Source: Gemelliphila palaticanis (GTDB lineage: Bacteria; Bacillota; Bacilli; Staphylococcales; Gemellaceae). From it: DNA of 64,000 nt. This document shows positions 47,254 through 56,439 of this stretch, piece by piece. Every line of letters starts with the position of its first letter. The stretch's first letter is position 1. The DNA is taken from contig JACBYF010000004.1 of assembly GCA_013415235.1 (NCBI GenBank), positions 62,001 through 126,000 on the forward strand. The letters are read 5' to 3'. The position numbers were made by a program, and so were the translations under genes. Below the pieces are notes generated by a model. It saw nothing but the letters and a program-made list of their open reading frames with translations, was not told the origin of the DNA and searched no databases.

Positions 47254-47887
47254 AAAGGAAAAGATTGCTTTAATAAGTAATTATCTTGATTTACAATTTC
47301 CTAATGTAGGCTGTGAACTTAATTTTAGTAACAATTTAGAATTATTAACCTCAGTCTTACTTTCAGCCCAGTGTAAAGATGAATATGTTAATAGAGCTAC
47401 AATATCATTATTTGATAGATATAAAACTATTGATGATTACGCAGATGCTGATGTATCCGAGATAGAATCTTATATAAAAACATTAGGTTTGTATAAGGCA
47501 AAGTCTAAAAATATAAAGGCTATGGCAGAGATGCTAAGGGACAATTATAACTATGAGATTCCTAGCAATAGAGAGGATTTAGTTAAATTACCAGGGGTAG
47601 GAAGAAAAACTGCAAATGTAGTTATGTCTGTTGGATTTGATATTCCTGCTATAGCTGTAGATACTCATGTAGAAAGAATATCTAAAAGATTAGGTCTAGC
47701 TAAAGAAAAAGATTCTGTTTTAGTAGTAGAAGAAAAACTTATGAAAGCTTTCCCTAAAAAAGATTGGGGAAAGATTCATCATCAATTAATACATTTTGGT
47801 AGATATAAATGTAAAGCAAAAAAACCAGAATGTTTTAATTGTGAACTTAAAAATATATGTTCATATAAAGATAAAACTGGAGAATAA
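47234..47887 (+). CDS. nth: Endonuclease III
   Basis: Bifunctional DNA glycosylase/AP lyase removing oxidised pyrimidines. The 217-residue protein has the HhH motif LPGVGRKTANVV with catalytic Lys125 and Asp143 in AVDTHVERISKRLGL. The C-terminal [4Fe-4S] cluster ligands are Cys193-x6-Cys200-x2-Cys203-x5-Cys209. The start overlaps the dnaD end. Confidence 0.97.
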   Translation: MTGSITKKEKIALISNYLDLQFPNVGCELNFSNNLELLTSVLLSAQCKDEYVNRATISLFDRYKTIDDYADADVSEIESYIKTLGLYKAKSKNIKAMAEMLRDNYNYEIPSNREDLVKLPGVGRKTANVVMSVGFDIPAIAVDTHVERISKRLGLAKEKDSVLVVEEKLMKAFPKKDWGKIHHQLIHFGRYKCKAKKPECFNCELKNICSYKDKTGE

Positions 47888-47890
47888 ATT

Positions 47891-48340
47891 ATGATTTTCA
47901 TCTTATTAGCAACTATATTATTAATAGCTTTTGATCAAATAACCAAATATTTAATTCTGTCAAATTTTAAATTAGGAGAAAGTTTATTAATAATAGATAA
48001 TTTCTTTTCGATAACTTCTCATAGAAATAGGGGAGCCGCTTGGGGTATTTTAGAAGATAGTAGACTATTTTTCATTGTTATTACTTCAATATTTTTAATA
48101 GGTATGTTAATATACTTATTAAAAAATAAAGCCAATTTAAGTTTTCTTGATAAAATAACTTTTGCACTTATTATGGGTGGAGCAATAGGTAACTTTATAG
48201 ATAGAATAAAAACAGGGGAAGTTGTAGATTTTCTAGATTTTAAAATATTTAATTATAATTTTCCTATATTTAATATTGCTGATATATGCATTTGTATAGG
48301 TGTATTTCTGTTAGTAATAAAGATATACAGAGAAGATTAA
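47891..48340 (+). CDS. lspA: Lipoprotein signal peptidase II
   Basis: Aspartic protease cleaving signal peptides of diacylglyceryl-modified prolipoproteins in the membrane. The 149-residue protein has four membrane segments. The conserved boxes are RNRGAAWGIL, GGAIGNFIDRI, VVDFLDF (Asp113) and FNIADICI (Asp131), with the latter two giving the catalytic pair. It starts three bases after nth. Last + strand gene before the strand switch. Confidence 0.95.
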   Translation: MIFILLATILLIAFDQITKYLILSNFKLGESLLIIDNFFSITSHRNRGAAWGILEDSRLFFIVITSIFLIGMLIYLLKNKANLSFLDKITFALIMGGAIGNFIDRIKTGEVVDFLDFKIFNYNFPIFNIADICICIGVFLLVIKIYRED

Positions 48341-48361
48341 AATAAAAAATAGAATTTATTC

Positions 48362-48410
48362 AAAAATCAGGTATTAGGGTTTGTATTAACCTCCAATACC
48401 TGATTTTTTA
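48362..48410 (+). terminator. Rho-independent terminator after lspA
   Basis: Stem AAAAATCAGGTATT / AATACCTGATTTTT with an internal GGTT/AACC pair in the loop, ending in a T run. It closes the prmA-lspA operon. Confidence 0.9.
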
Positions 48411-48428
48411 TAAAACTAATCCTAATAT

Positions 48429-48462
48429 TATAGTCAACATAATTATAATTATGTTGACTATA
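48429..48462. repeat. 34-base perfect palindrome next to xerS
   Basis: Two 17-base arms without spacer, beginning TATAGTCAACATAATTA. It lies two bases beyond the xerS stop codon. On the - strand it is not followed by a T run, so terminator function is uncertain. Its symmetry and position beside a tyrosine recombinase make it a candidate recombination or protein-binding site. Confidence 0.75.
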
Positions 48463-48464
48463 AT

Positions 48465-49523
48465 CTATTTATTATTATCCTCATCTAATTTATTTATAGC
48501 TTGTTTTATTATTTTTTTTGACTCATTTATATATAACATAGATGTATCACTATTAGAGTGGCCCATCTGTGTCATTATTATAGGAATATTTCCATTAGTT
48601 TTTTGTGCTAGTTTAGTGCCATAACTATGTCTTAGTTTATGAGGAGACATAGGAATGTTATAACTTTCTGTATATTTCATAACTAATTTTTGAATTGCTC
48701 GTATTGAAATTCCTTGTTTATTTTTAGTTACAAATAAGTTATCTTCTCGATTTAATTCAAAAGGTAGGGAGTCTAGATAGTTATTAATTTTTTCTATAGC
48801 AGAAGAAGTAACTAAAACTGTATCGTATTTTCCTCCTTTTCTAATAACGTTAATTTCATCGTTTTTAAAATCTACATCTTTCATTTTTAAACTAGCTAAC
48901 TCATTAACACGAATTCCACTTCTTAAAAACAAAGTTAAAATAGCCAAGTCTCTATTTTTATCACGTAAAAAGAATATTTTAGCATGTTTTGATAAAGTTT
49001 TTTCGTATTCATTCTCAACATAATTTAAAAAATCATCATCTTGAGAATCTAAAAATATCTTTTCGGATATTTTTTTAGATCTAGAAGAAAGAGTTTCTTT
49101 AACTCTATTAATAGGAATCTTTAACATAACATTTCTTTCGAAATATGGTTTCCCATTTTCGTTTTCGCTAGTTACAGTTAAAAATTTATAAAGAGAACGC
49201 ATAGCAGCTTTATAATTATTAATAGTAGTTTGCGATCTATATTTACCATTTATTTCTTCCCGTGATAAATGTTTAAAATATGATTCCATTTCTTTTTTTG
49301 ATAAGTTTTCGAGTGTAGTAACTTCTATATCTTTTATGTTTTCATTCTCTGATATAGTTTCAGAAATGAGCCATTTAAGGAACGAACTGTAGGTTTCTAA
49401 GTACCTATGTAACGTAAGAGGAGATAATATATCGTAGTAAGTGTCAAAAAAATCTTCTATGTAATCAGGAAAATTTTTTATATTTATATTATTTTTCTTT
49501 TTATAATAATCTTTTTGATTCAT
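48465..49523 (-). CDS. xerS: Tyrosine recombinase XerS
   Basis: XerS is the single Xer recombinase that resolves chromosome dimers at difSL in streptococci and lactococci. From ATG 49523 the protein has 352 residues (streptococcal XerS about 356). Similar blocks recalled from streptococcal XerS include LENLSKKEMESY, YKFLTVTSENENGKPYF, ERNVM and RDLAILTLFLRSGIRVNE. The N-terminal core-binding domain spans about 15-125. Catalytic residues are Arg205, Lys229 or 232, His295, Arg298, His322 and Tyr331. ATG 49523 has AGGAG five bases upstream; an upstream ATG at 49562 has none. The gene sits at the change from + to - gene orientation and is flanked by AT-rich dyads. Classical XerC/XerD is the alternative, but length and sequence favour XerS. 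Confidence 0.88.
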   Translation of the reverse strand: MNQKDYYKKKNNINIKNFPDYIEDFFDTYYDILSPLTLHRYLETYSSFLKWLISETISENENIKDIEVTTLENLSKKEMESYFKHLSREEINGKYRSQTTINNYKAAMRSLYKFLTVTSENENGKPYFERNVMLKIPINRVKETLSSRSKKISEKIFLDSQDDDFLNYVENEYEKTLSKHAKIFFLRDKNRDLAILTLFLRSGIRVNELASLKMKDVDFKNDEINVIRKGGKYDTVLVTSSAIEKINNYLDSLPFELNREDNLFVTKNKQGISIRAIQKLVMKYTESYNIPMSPHKLRHSYGTKLAQKTNGNIPIIMTQMGHSNSDTSMLYINESKKIIKQAINKLDEDNNK

Positions 49524-49550
49524 AATAACTCCTATTAATATATTATTTAT

Positions 49551-49620
49551 ATTTGTTCGCATAATACATATTATATGTATAAATATATTATAATATATTT
49601 ATATGTTATTTGCAACTAAA
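49551..49620. repeat. AT-rich nested dyad upstream of xerS, candidate dif region
   Basis: Centre: a 24-base perfect palindrome (49579-49602, beginning ATAAATATATTA), flanked by a 15-base palindrome (about 49565-49579, TACATATTATATGTA). Outer imperfect arms GTTCGCATAA (from about 49554) and TTATTTGCAAC (to about 49616) are related as an inverted repeat. It lies 30-100 bases before the xerS start, where difSL lies in streptococci. I could not match it base for base to a known dif consensus. Confidence 0.45.
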
Positions 49621-49630
49621 TATGTGTAAT

Positions 49631-49662
49631 AAAAATAACACGCTCTATTTCTAGAACGTGTT
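49631..49662 (-). terminator. Rho-independent terminator of sulP
   Basis: On the minus strand, stem AACACGTTCTA / TAGAGCGTGTT with a GAAA tetraloop, followed by ATTTTT, nine bases after the sulP stop codon. Confidence 0.88.
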
Positions 49663-49670
49663 TAAGAATT

Positions 49671-51290
49671 TTAACTATTATTATTATTCAAAACTAATTT
49701 AGCATACTCTATAGCTTCTGTAGTTGTAAAGAATATTTTATTTTCTCCTACCGTATTAATAATTCCTTCTTCTTTTAGCTTTAAGAATACCCTAGGTGGA
49801 ATATGAGATAAGTATACGTCAAGACCACGCTTTTTTAAATCTTTTATAGAATTATGTAGCAGTTCTACTGCAGTTATATCTATAATTGGTAAAAAGTGCA
49901 TATTTAAAATTATTATTTTTGTTTCATCTTTAAACAATTTCATAGATATTGTATCTATAACACTTGTTGCTCCAAAAAATAAAGGCCCCTTAAATGTTAT
50001 AATTGATACATTAGGAATATTTCTAGTTCTATCTGTTTCCTCTATAGCAGCAGTTTCTATAGACATTTGTCTTATAAAAATAAGAATTGATAATATAATA
50101 CCAAATTCAACAGCTATAGTTAAATCCATAAATACTGTAAGTAACATGGTAATTACTAAAACTAATGTTTCTCCTGATTTAGTCTTAATAAGCTTGAAAA
50201 CATGTCTTATTTCAGACATATTGTAAGCAACTCTCATAAGTATAGGAGCCATAGCAGCAAGTGGTATATAACTCGCTAATGGAGATAGAAATAGAATACA
50301 AAGTAGAACAACTAAAGAATGAATCATTCCTGATAGTGGACTAATTGCTCCAGATTGAATATTTGTTGCTGTTCTGGCTATAGCTCCAGTAGAAGGAATA
50401 CCACCAAATAGTGGAGTTATTATATTTGCTATCCCCTGACCAAAAAGTTCTTTATCAGGATTCATTTTTGTGTTTGTCATACTATCAGCAACTGATGCAG
50501 ATAGTAAAGATTCTAGCGCTCCTAAAAAGGCTATAGTGAAAGCAGGAGCAATATATTGTTTAATATTATTAAAATCAAAGTCAAAGCTACTTAAATTCAG
50601 TTCAGGTAACTCACTAGGTATTTCTCCAAAAACAGAACCTATAGTGCTAACTTGATTAGGGAAAAATAAAGTAGCGACAGTTGTTGGTATTATTAGTGCG
50701 GTTAACAACATAGGAATTTTAATTTTAAATTTTGAAATAAAATATATAGTTATACCACCTATAAGAGCAGTTATAATAGCATAAATATTTATATTATTTA
50801 TATTTTTAAATATTTCTATAACATTTTGATGGAAATGTGGAGATTTTTTATATGTTATCCCCAAAAATTCGTCTATTTGATCAAAAAATATTACTATTGC
50901 TATACCTGCTGTAAAGCCGACAGTAACAGATATAGGCATAAATTTTATCATTCTCCCTACTTTGAAAAAAGATAATAAAAGAATCATAATTCCTGAAATA
51001 AATGTAGTTATTAATAGTCCCTCATAACCATATTTATATATTACTGCAGACACTACTGGAATAAATGCTCCAGTTGGACCGGCAATTTGATATTTAGAAC
51101 CACCTAGTAGTGAAACTAAAAATCCTGCTATCACAGCTGTATATAACCCTATTATAGGAGGAAGACCACTTGCAATTGCAAAAGCCATTGCTAAAGGCAC
51201 AGCTACAACACCTACAGTAATACCAGCTGAAATATCTCGTCTAACATTTTTACTTGATAATTTATTAAATCTTTCATCAAAAAATTTCAT
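49671..51290 (-). CDS. SulP family anion transporter with STAS domain
   Basis: A 539-residue SulP/SLC26 transporter. Bacterial members carry bicarbonate, sulfate, dicarboxylates or other anions. About twelve hydrophobic segments occupy residues 15-400, with the family signature region near the N-terminus (AISAGITVGVVAVPLAMAFA-like DISAGITVGVVAVP) and FGQGIANIITPLFGGIPSTGAIARTATN. A C-terminal STAS domain (about 425-530) contains IIILNMHFLPIIDITAVELL. The ATG follows GGAGG. The substrate cannot be told from the sequence; it stands alone in its own transcript. Confidence 0.9.
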   Translation of the reverse strand: MKFFDERFNKLSSKNVRRDISAGITVGVVAVPLAMAFAIASGLPPIIGLYTAVIAGFLVSLLGGSKYQIAGPTGAFIPVVSAVIYKYGYEGLLITTFISGIMILLLSFFKVGRMIKFMPISVTVGFTAGIAIVIFFDQIDEFLGITYKKSPHFHQNVIEIFKNINNINIYAIITALIGGITIYFISKFKIKIPMLLTALIIPTTVATLFFPNQVSTIGSVFGEIPSELPELNLSSFDFDFNNIKQYIAPAFTIAFLGALESLLSASVADSMTNTKMNPDKELFGQGIANIITPLFGGIPSTGAIARTATNIQSGAISPLSGMIHSLVVLLCILFLSPLASYIPLAAMAPILMRVAYNMSEIRHVFKLIKTKSGETLVLVITMLLTVFMDLTIAVEFGIILSILIFIRQMSIETAAIEETDRTRNIPNVSIITFKGPLFFGATSVIDTISMKLFKDETKIIILNMHFLPIIDITAVELLHNSIKDLKKRGLDVYLSHIPPRVFLKLKEEGIINTVGENKIFFTTTEAIEYAKLVLNNNNS

Positions 51291-51328
51291 AAGACCTCCA
51301 GTACTATAATATATAATAATTAAAAGTA

Positions 51329-51360
51329 AAAAACTATCTAAGAAAATCTTAGATAGTTTA
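51329..51360 (-). terminator. Rho-independent terminator of rpmB
   Basis: Stem AAACTATCTAAGA / TCTTAGATAGTTT with a 3-base loop, followed on the minus strand by a T run (TTTTTTAC), between rpmB and sulP. Confidence 0.85.
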
Positions 51361-51378
51361 AAGTTAGTTCTGTATTAA

Positions 51379-51567
51379 TTATACACGTTGCACTTTTCCA
51401 GATTTTAAAGCACGAGCAGAAACCCAAACTTTTTTAGGTTGTCCGTCTACTAATATAGTAACTTTTTGTAAGTTAGCTTTAAATCTTCTTTTTGTAGCGT
51501 TCATCGCATGTGAACGAGTATTTCCTGAACGTGCTTTACGTCCAGTAACGTAACAAACTTTTGCCAT
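51379..51567 (-). CDS. rpmB: 50S ribosomal protein L28
   Basis: Large-subunit ribosomal protein, 62 residues. The sequence [21 protein letters not shown] followed by [10 protein letters not shown] and [15 protein letters not shown] matches B. subtilis L28 almost along its full length. The ATG follows a perfect AAAGGAGG. It has its own promoter and terminator. In Bacillus rpmB is divergent from yloU/yloV; here those genes are 25 kb away, so the linkage has been broken. Confidence 0.97.
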   Translation of the reverse strand: MAKVCYVTGRKARSGNTRSHAMNATKRRFKANLQKVTILVDGQPKKVWVSARALKSGKVQRV

Positions 51568-51626
51568 GAATTAATCCTCCTTTTGGAAATAGTTTATTCA
51601 TAACATTTACTACATACACATTCTAG

Positions 51627-51655
51627 AGTATATCATAGTTAATTATATATTTCAA
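51627..51655 (-). promoter_or_regulatory. Sigma-A promoter of rpmB
   Basis: Minus strand: -35 TTGAAA (51655-51650), 17-base spacer, extended -10 TG-A-TATACT ending at 51627. It lies about 60 bases before the rpmB start. Confidence 0.75.
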
Positions 51656-51688
51656 GTAATTTTATTAATAAATTAAAAGAAATTTTAA

Positions 51689-52246
51689 TTAAGCTCTAGA
51701 TACATAATATCCTTCAGCAGTATTTATAACTAATACATCGCCCTCTTTAACAAATAGAGGCACTTGTAAAGTGTATCCTGTTTCTACTGTTGCTGATTTA
51801 GTTGCTCCTGTAGCAGTATCACCTTTAACACCTGGTTCTGTTTCTGTTACAGTTAATTCTACAGTTGTAGGTAAATCTACACCAAGAATTTCACTACCAA
51901 ACATTAATATATTAACTTCCATATTTTCTTTTAAGAAGTTTAATTCATATTTAATGTTACTTTCAGGTATTTCTATTTGTTCATAAGTTTCATTATTCAT
52001 GAATACATATCCATCACCAGAAGCGTATAAATATGACATTTTTTCATTAGAAATTAAGGCTTTAGCTACTTTTTCTCCTGCTCTAAATGTTTTATCATTA
52101 ATAGCTCCTGTACGTAAGTTTCTTAGTTTTGAACGAACAAACGCAGCTCCTTTTCCAGGTTTAACATGTTGGAATTCTAATACTTTCCATATATTACCAT
52201 CTACTTCTATAGTAACACCAGTTTTAAAATCGTTAACTGAAATCAT
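51689..52246 (-). CDS. efp: Elongation factor P
   Basis: EF-P relieves ribosome stalling at polyproline. The 185-residue, three-domain protein has the domain I loop with KPGKGAAF, whose tip Lys32 is the usual modification site. Domains II/III follow, with [13 protein letters not shown] and the C-terminal signature [29 protein letters not shown]. In B. subtilis the equivalent lysine carries 5-aminopentanol; which modification applies here is unknown. It has its own promoter. Confidence 0.97.
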   Translation of the reverse strand: MISVNDFKTGVTIEVDGNIWKVLEFQHVKPGKGAAFVRSKLRNLRTGAINDKTFRAGEKVAKALISNEKMSYLYASGDGYVFMNNETYEQIEIPESNIKYELNFLKENMEVNILMFGSEILGVDLPTTVELTVTETEPGVKGDTATGATKSATVETGYTLQVPLFVKEGDVLVINTAEGYYVSRA

Positions 52247-52281
52247 TTTATATTTATCTCCTTAATTTTTTTTACTTTTAC

Positions 52282-52311
52282 ATTATATATTAAACTATTA
52301 TTAAAAATCAA
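52282..52311 (-). promoter_or_regulatory. Sigma-A promoter of efp
   Basis: Minus strand: -35 TTGATT (52311-52306), 18-base spacer, -10 TATAAT (52287-52282), about 35 bases before the efp start. Confidence 0.65.
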
Positions 52312-52319
52312 CTAGTTTA

Positions 52320-52964
52320 TTAATTTTTATTTTTAATAACTTCTACATAATATATATTATTTCCTTTTTTTATAAACTTGTCTTCATATTCAGTATGAAT
52401 ATTATCTTCCTCATACTGGCTATTAGTTAGGTCTAAAGATATTTTATCTATTATAAAACCATATTGACTCATACTATATAAACTATATTCAAATAGTCCT
52501 AAATTATCTGTTTTTTGAGCTATTCTTTTTTCTCCATTTAGAATTTCTTCATATTGCTTTAAGAAAGTTTTAAATGTAAGTCTTCTTTTTATATGTCTCG
52601 TTTTAGGCCAAGGATCCGAAAAATTTAAATATATTTTACTTATTTCCTCAGAACCGAAGTATTCTACAAGGTTAGAAGCATCTGCGAGTATCAACCTTAA
52701 ATTTGTTATACTTTCTTGTTCTATTTTATCCAGTAAAAAACTTAGTACAGTAGGTTGTGTTTCTAATCCTAAAAAGTTTATATTTGGATATTTTTTAGCT
52801 AAATTATATATAAACTGCCCTTTTCCTGTTCCTATTTCTAAATGTATAGGATTTGAATTTTGAAATTCTATATTCCACTTTCCTCTTTGTTCTTTTGGTT
52901 CTATAAATACAAATTTATTGTTTTCTAGCCTTTCTCTAGCATCAGCTCTATTTCTTACTCTCAT
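52320..52964 (-). CDS. trmB: tRNA (guanine-N7-)-methyltransferase
   Basis: TrmB makes m7G46 in tRNA variable loops. The 214-residue SAM enzyme contains IHLEIGTGKGQFIYNLA (SAM motif), a central acidic LRLILADASNLVEYF, and the family motif LNFSDPWPKTRHIKRRLT. It lies 10 bases after the M16C peptidase gene, with AAAGGAT before its ATG. Confidence 0.95.
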   Translation of the reverse strand: MRVRNRADARERLENNKFVFIEPKEQRGKWNIEFQNSNPIHLEIGTGKGQFIYNLAKKYPNINFLGLETQPTVLSFLLDKIEQESITNLRLILADASNLVEYFGSEEISKIYLNFSDPWPKTRHIKRRLTFKTFLKQYEEILNGEKRIAQKTDNLGLFEYSLYSMSQYGFIIDKISLDLTNSQYEEDNIHTEYEDKFIKKGNNIYYVEVIKNKN

Positions 52965-52974
52965 AGTATCCTTT

Positions 52975-55839
52975 CTATTTTATCTCGAATATATTAGAGA
53001 ATGTTTCCTTATTTTCTTCTATTTTCTCTTTTGATGATATTATACATTTAAAAATTTCTTTATTTTTTAGATCAAATAACTTAGCAGTTTCAACTAATTT
53101 TTCTAAAGTTGTTTCTTTTATTTCTTTTACCAATTTATCAAATAAAGAGTTATCATCATTATTTATGTAACTGTTTAAAGATAGTGTAGATCTCTCTAGT
53201 GGAGATAGAAGTTGGTCAAAAGCATTTAGTGTTCCTATTATATATTTATTTAGTGTAACTTCATCGATATTTAAATCTTCTATATATTTCTTTGTATTGT
53301 AGTATACATCTAGGGTTTTATTTAAATTAGGGTCTCTATACGACCAAAAACTAACATTTCCAAATTTATTGATTGTTATTCCTGTTCCGTATGCTCCGCC
53401 TTTAACTCTTACGTTGTTCCATAAATAATCAAATGATAATATATGTCTTAGAACTAGTAAAGATCCATTATATTCATCTATGTTGAACCCTAATCCTACA
53501 TATTGAACCAATGTATCAAAGTAAAATCCTTCAGAATAATATTTATCTTTTTTCACAAAAGGAATTACTGAATTACCTTCAACTTTATGATAGTTAATTG
53601 AGTTTACATAATTTAATATATGTAATTTGAAATGTTCGGATATATTTTTATCACAAGTACAGTTGATTATTAAGTTATTTTTATTAAATATTTTTTCTGT
53701 AATATTTAATAAATTATTTTTTATTTCATCATATTGATTATCGAAATTTTCAACTAGTTTTTCGACAAAAATATAAAAATCAAATCCAGAAATTAATTCT
53801 GATAAATACCACTGTTTACTTTGATAGCTATGTACTCTATTATTAACAAATGAGTGACCATAGTTTTTAAATTTATATTCTAAATTTAATTTTAACTCTA
53901 ATAATATATTATATATAGTTTGTTTATTAGAAAAATCTTGGTTTAATGTATTTTCTGCTAATATATTAATTAATTTATCAGTATAGGTAGATAAATTCTT
54001 TGCATTTATTACAAATTTTATTTTTATATTTTCAGAATTATTTTCTTTGAATATATTAATATTAGAACTAATACCACCTAAATTGTGTTCTATATCTTTG
54101 TGTATTTCTAATTCAGATTTATTTTTTGTACCAATATTAAATATTAAATTAGACAATAGTGATGAGTATAGTAAATCTTCTTTATTAAACGAAGTTATAT
54201 CAAATAATAATTTAGAGTATAAAATATCGTTTGTATTAATATCAAAATTAGTGAAAATAATATCATTAATTTCTTCTACAGAAGTAGCTTTATATGGATT
54301 TTTTAATGTTACTTTATTTGCTTCTACACTTTTTATTTTGTTTAAATCTTCTTTTTTATCTTCAGAATTTTGCCATTCTATTAAAGATTTTGTTTCTAAT
54401 ATTATATTATCTAGATCATTATTAGATAAACTATTTTTATAATCAGATAAATAATCATTATACGTTTTTTTATTTGTTGCTTTAAGCTTAACAGTACATT
54501 TTGAATTGTTTTCTAATAAATATTTTTTAGCTATACTTTCATATTTATTATTTTTTAAATTATTCTCTAAATCTTCTATTATTTTATCATACTCAAAAAT
54601 ATCAAATGGATTTTCATCGTATAGCCAATTTCTAAGAGATCTTATAGCATAATTAACTCCCTTAGGTGAACTTGTTTTATTAACTTCTTCTTTGATAGTA
54701 AATTTATTTTTGTTTATTATTGCTTCTATTTGCTCTTTATCAAAAGAATTATTTATAAATTTTTCAAGTTGTTCTTGGTAAATATTTTCTATATCATCTA
54801 AATATTCATTTTTTATATTTTTTAAAACTATATTATAGACAACTTCTAATCTATCTCTTTGGATGTAACTGTATATATCTTCACAAATACCATTATCTAT
54901 AAAATATTTTCTAAATTCAGTGTTACTATTACCTAGAAGTAATTCATCTATTACGTCAACACTAAATATGTTACTAGTTTCTTTATTATTTCCTAATATA
55001 TAATTAAATGCTACATAATGTTTGTTTTCATAATCTTCACTAAAATATTCGTATACATTAGTAGATTTACTAAAAGATAATTGTTTTTTTAACTTATATG
55101 TAGAGTAATCTTTTAATTCATAATTATTTAAATATTCATCTATTATATTTAGATAGTTATCTATATCTAAATCTCCATATAAAGTTATAAAACTATTACT
55201 AGGATGATAACAATGTTTATAAGTACTTATAAATTCTTCTTGTGTTATAGAAGGTATATATTTAGGGTCTCCTCCTGAAGAAAATTCATAAGAAGTACCT
55301 TTAAATAATGATTGGTTAATTCTCATATCTAAAATTTCTTCAACAGAAGAATACGCACCTTTCATTTCATTGTAAACAACACCCTTATATATAAGATTAT
55401 CGTTTATATTTTCTAAATGATAGTGCCAGCCCTCCTGTTTTAAAATATTATCATTCGTTAATAATTTTGGATTAAATACAGCATCTAGATAGATATCCAT
55501 TAATATTTTTAAATCTTCATCATTTTTAGAAGATACGGGATATATAGTTTTATCAGGAAAAGTCATTGCGTTTATAAACGTATTAAAAGAGCCTTTTATA
55601 AGTTCTACAAAAGGCTCTTTTACAGGATATTTTTCTGAACCACATAGTACCGAATGTTCTAAAATATGGAATATACCATTATCGTTATAAGGTATAGTTT
55701 TAAAAGTTATACTAAAGGATTTATTTATATCGTTATTACTGAAGAATAATAATTCAGCATTTGTTTTTTCATGTACATATAAATAAAGATTACTATCAAT
55801 ATTTTTTAAATATCTCTTGTCTTTTAATTTAAAACCCAT
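52975..55839 (-). CDS. M16C (insulinase/PreP family) metallopeptidase
   Basis: A 954-residue zinc peptidase of the presequence-protease branch of M16. The inverted zinc motif HILEH places ligands at His58 and His62 and catalytic Glu61. The third ligand is probably the Glu in VVYNEMKGAYSS. The clamshell arrangement of two large halves joined by a helical linker (about 440-520) fits the length. No signal peptide is seen, so it is probably cytoplasmic peptide clearance; the substrate is unknown. The ATG has no visible Shine-Dalgarno site, but the gene follows apt by only 22 bases, so coupling is possible. Confidence 0.88.
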   Translation of the reverse strand: MGFKLKDKRYLKNIDSNLYLYVHEKTNAELLFFSNNDINKSFSITFKTIPYNDNGIFHILEHSVLCGSEKYPVKEPFVELIKGSFNTFINAMTFPDKTIYPVSSKNDEDLKILMDIYLDAVFNPKLLTNDNILKQEGWHYHLENINDNLIYKGVVYNEMKGAYSSVEEILDMRINQSLFKGTSYEFSSGGDPKYIPSITQEEFISTYKHCYHPSNSFITLYGDLDIDNYLNIIDEYLNNYELKDYSTYKLKKQLSFSKSTNVYEYFSEDYENKHYVAFNYILGNNKETSNIFSVDVIDELLLGNSNTEFRKYFIDNGICEDIYSYIQRDRLEVVYNIVLKNIKNEYLDDIENIYQEQLEKFINNSFDKEQIEAIINKNKFTIKEEVNKTSSPKGVNYAIRSLRNWLYDENPFDIFEYDKIIEDLENNLKNNKYESIAKKYLLENNSKCTVKLKATNKKTYNDYLSDYKNSLSNNDLDNIILETKSLIEWQNSEDKKEDLNKIKSVEANKVTLKNPYKATSVEEINDIIFTNFDINTNDILYSKLLFDITSFNKEDLLYSSLLSNLIFNIGTKNKSELEIHKDIEHNLGGISSNINIFKENNSENIKIKFVINAKNLSTYTDKLINILAENTLNQDFSNKQTIYNILLELKLNLEYKFKNYGHSFVNNRVHSYQSKQWYLSELISGFDFYIFVEKLVENFDNQYDEIKNNLLNITEKIFNKNNLIINCTCDKNISEHFKLHILNYVNSINYHKVEGNSVIPFVKKDKYYSEGFYFDTLVQYVGLGFNIDEYNGSLLVLRHILSFDYLWNNVRVKGGAYGTGITINKFGNVSFWSYRDPNLNKTLDVYYNTKKYIEDLNIDEVTLNKYIIGTLNAFDQLLSPLERSTLSLNSYINNDDNSLFDKLVKEIKETTLEKLVETAKLFDLKNKEIFKCIISSKEKIEENKETFSNIFEIK

Positions 55840-55861
55840 ATTTTAATTTAGTAGTGGTTAA

Positions 55862-56374
55862 TTACATTTTTAATAAAGTACGGACATCGTATCCTTTTAG
55901 TTTTTCTAGACCATTTAAACCTTCTAGTTCTATTAAGAATGCTATACCTACTACTTCTCCTCCTAATTGTTCTACTAGTTTAATCGTTGCTTCTATAGTA
56001 CCACCAGTAGCAAGTAAATCATCAGTTATTAAAACTTTTTGCCCTGGCTTTATAGCGTCTTTATGCATTGTCAAAGTATTAGTTCCATATTCAAGATCAT
56101 ATTCATAACTAATAACTTCACGAGGTAATTTATTAGGTTTTCTTACAGGAACAAATCCTACACCTAGTGAATAAGCAACTGGGCATCCTATTATAAATCC
56201 TCTAGCTTCTGGACCTACTATAACATCTACAGCTTTTTCTTTTGCATATTGAACTATTTGATCTGTAGCATATTTATATGCTTCTCCATCAGCCATAAGT
56301 GTAGTAATATCTTTAAAACTAATCCCCTCTTTTGGCCAATCTTCAACTATAGATATATATTTTTCTAAATTCAT
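55862..56374 (-). CDS. apt: Adenine phosphoribosyltransferase
   Basis: Apt salvages adenine to AMP with PRPP. The 170-residue protein starts with [26 protein letters not shown]-type sequence ([16 protein letters not shown]). It has [16 protein letters not shown], the [16 protein letters not shown] flexible loop, and the PRPP-binding [15 protein letters not shown]. The ATG follows TTAGGAG. In Firmicutes apt usually follows recJ, as here (140 bases between), with a dyad in the gap. Confidence 0.96.
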   Translation of the reverse strand: MNLEKYISIVEDWPKEGISFKDITTLMADGEAYKYATDQIVQYAKEKAVDVIVGPEARGFIIGCPVAYSLGVGFVPVRKPNKLPREVISYEYDLEYGTNTLTMHKDAIKPGQKVLITDDLLATGGTIEATIKLVEQLGGEVVGIAFLIELEGLNGLEKLKGYDVRTLLKM

Positions 56375-56395
56375 TTATTTTCTCCTAAAAATTTA

Positions 56396-56439
56396 AGTAT
56401 AATTAGTGTTGAATTTAATAATTCAAAGCTAATTATACT
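56396..56439. repeat. Nested dyad in the recJ-apt gap
   Basis: Arms AGTATAATTAG (56396-56406) and its complement (56429-56439) enclose a second pair TTGAATT / AATTCAA. On the minus strand the first arm contains TATAAT, a possible -10 with TAGACT 17 bases upstream. The dyad therefore covers the probable apt start of transcription and leader. It could be an operator or an attenuator hairpin (a short T run follows). Confidence 0.55.
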
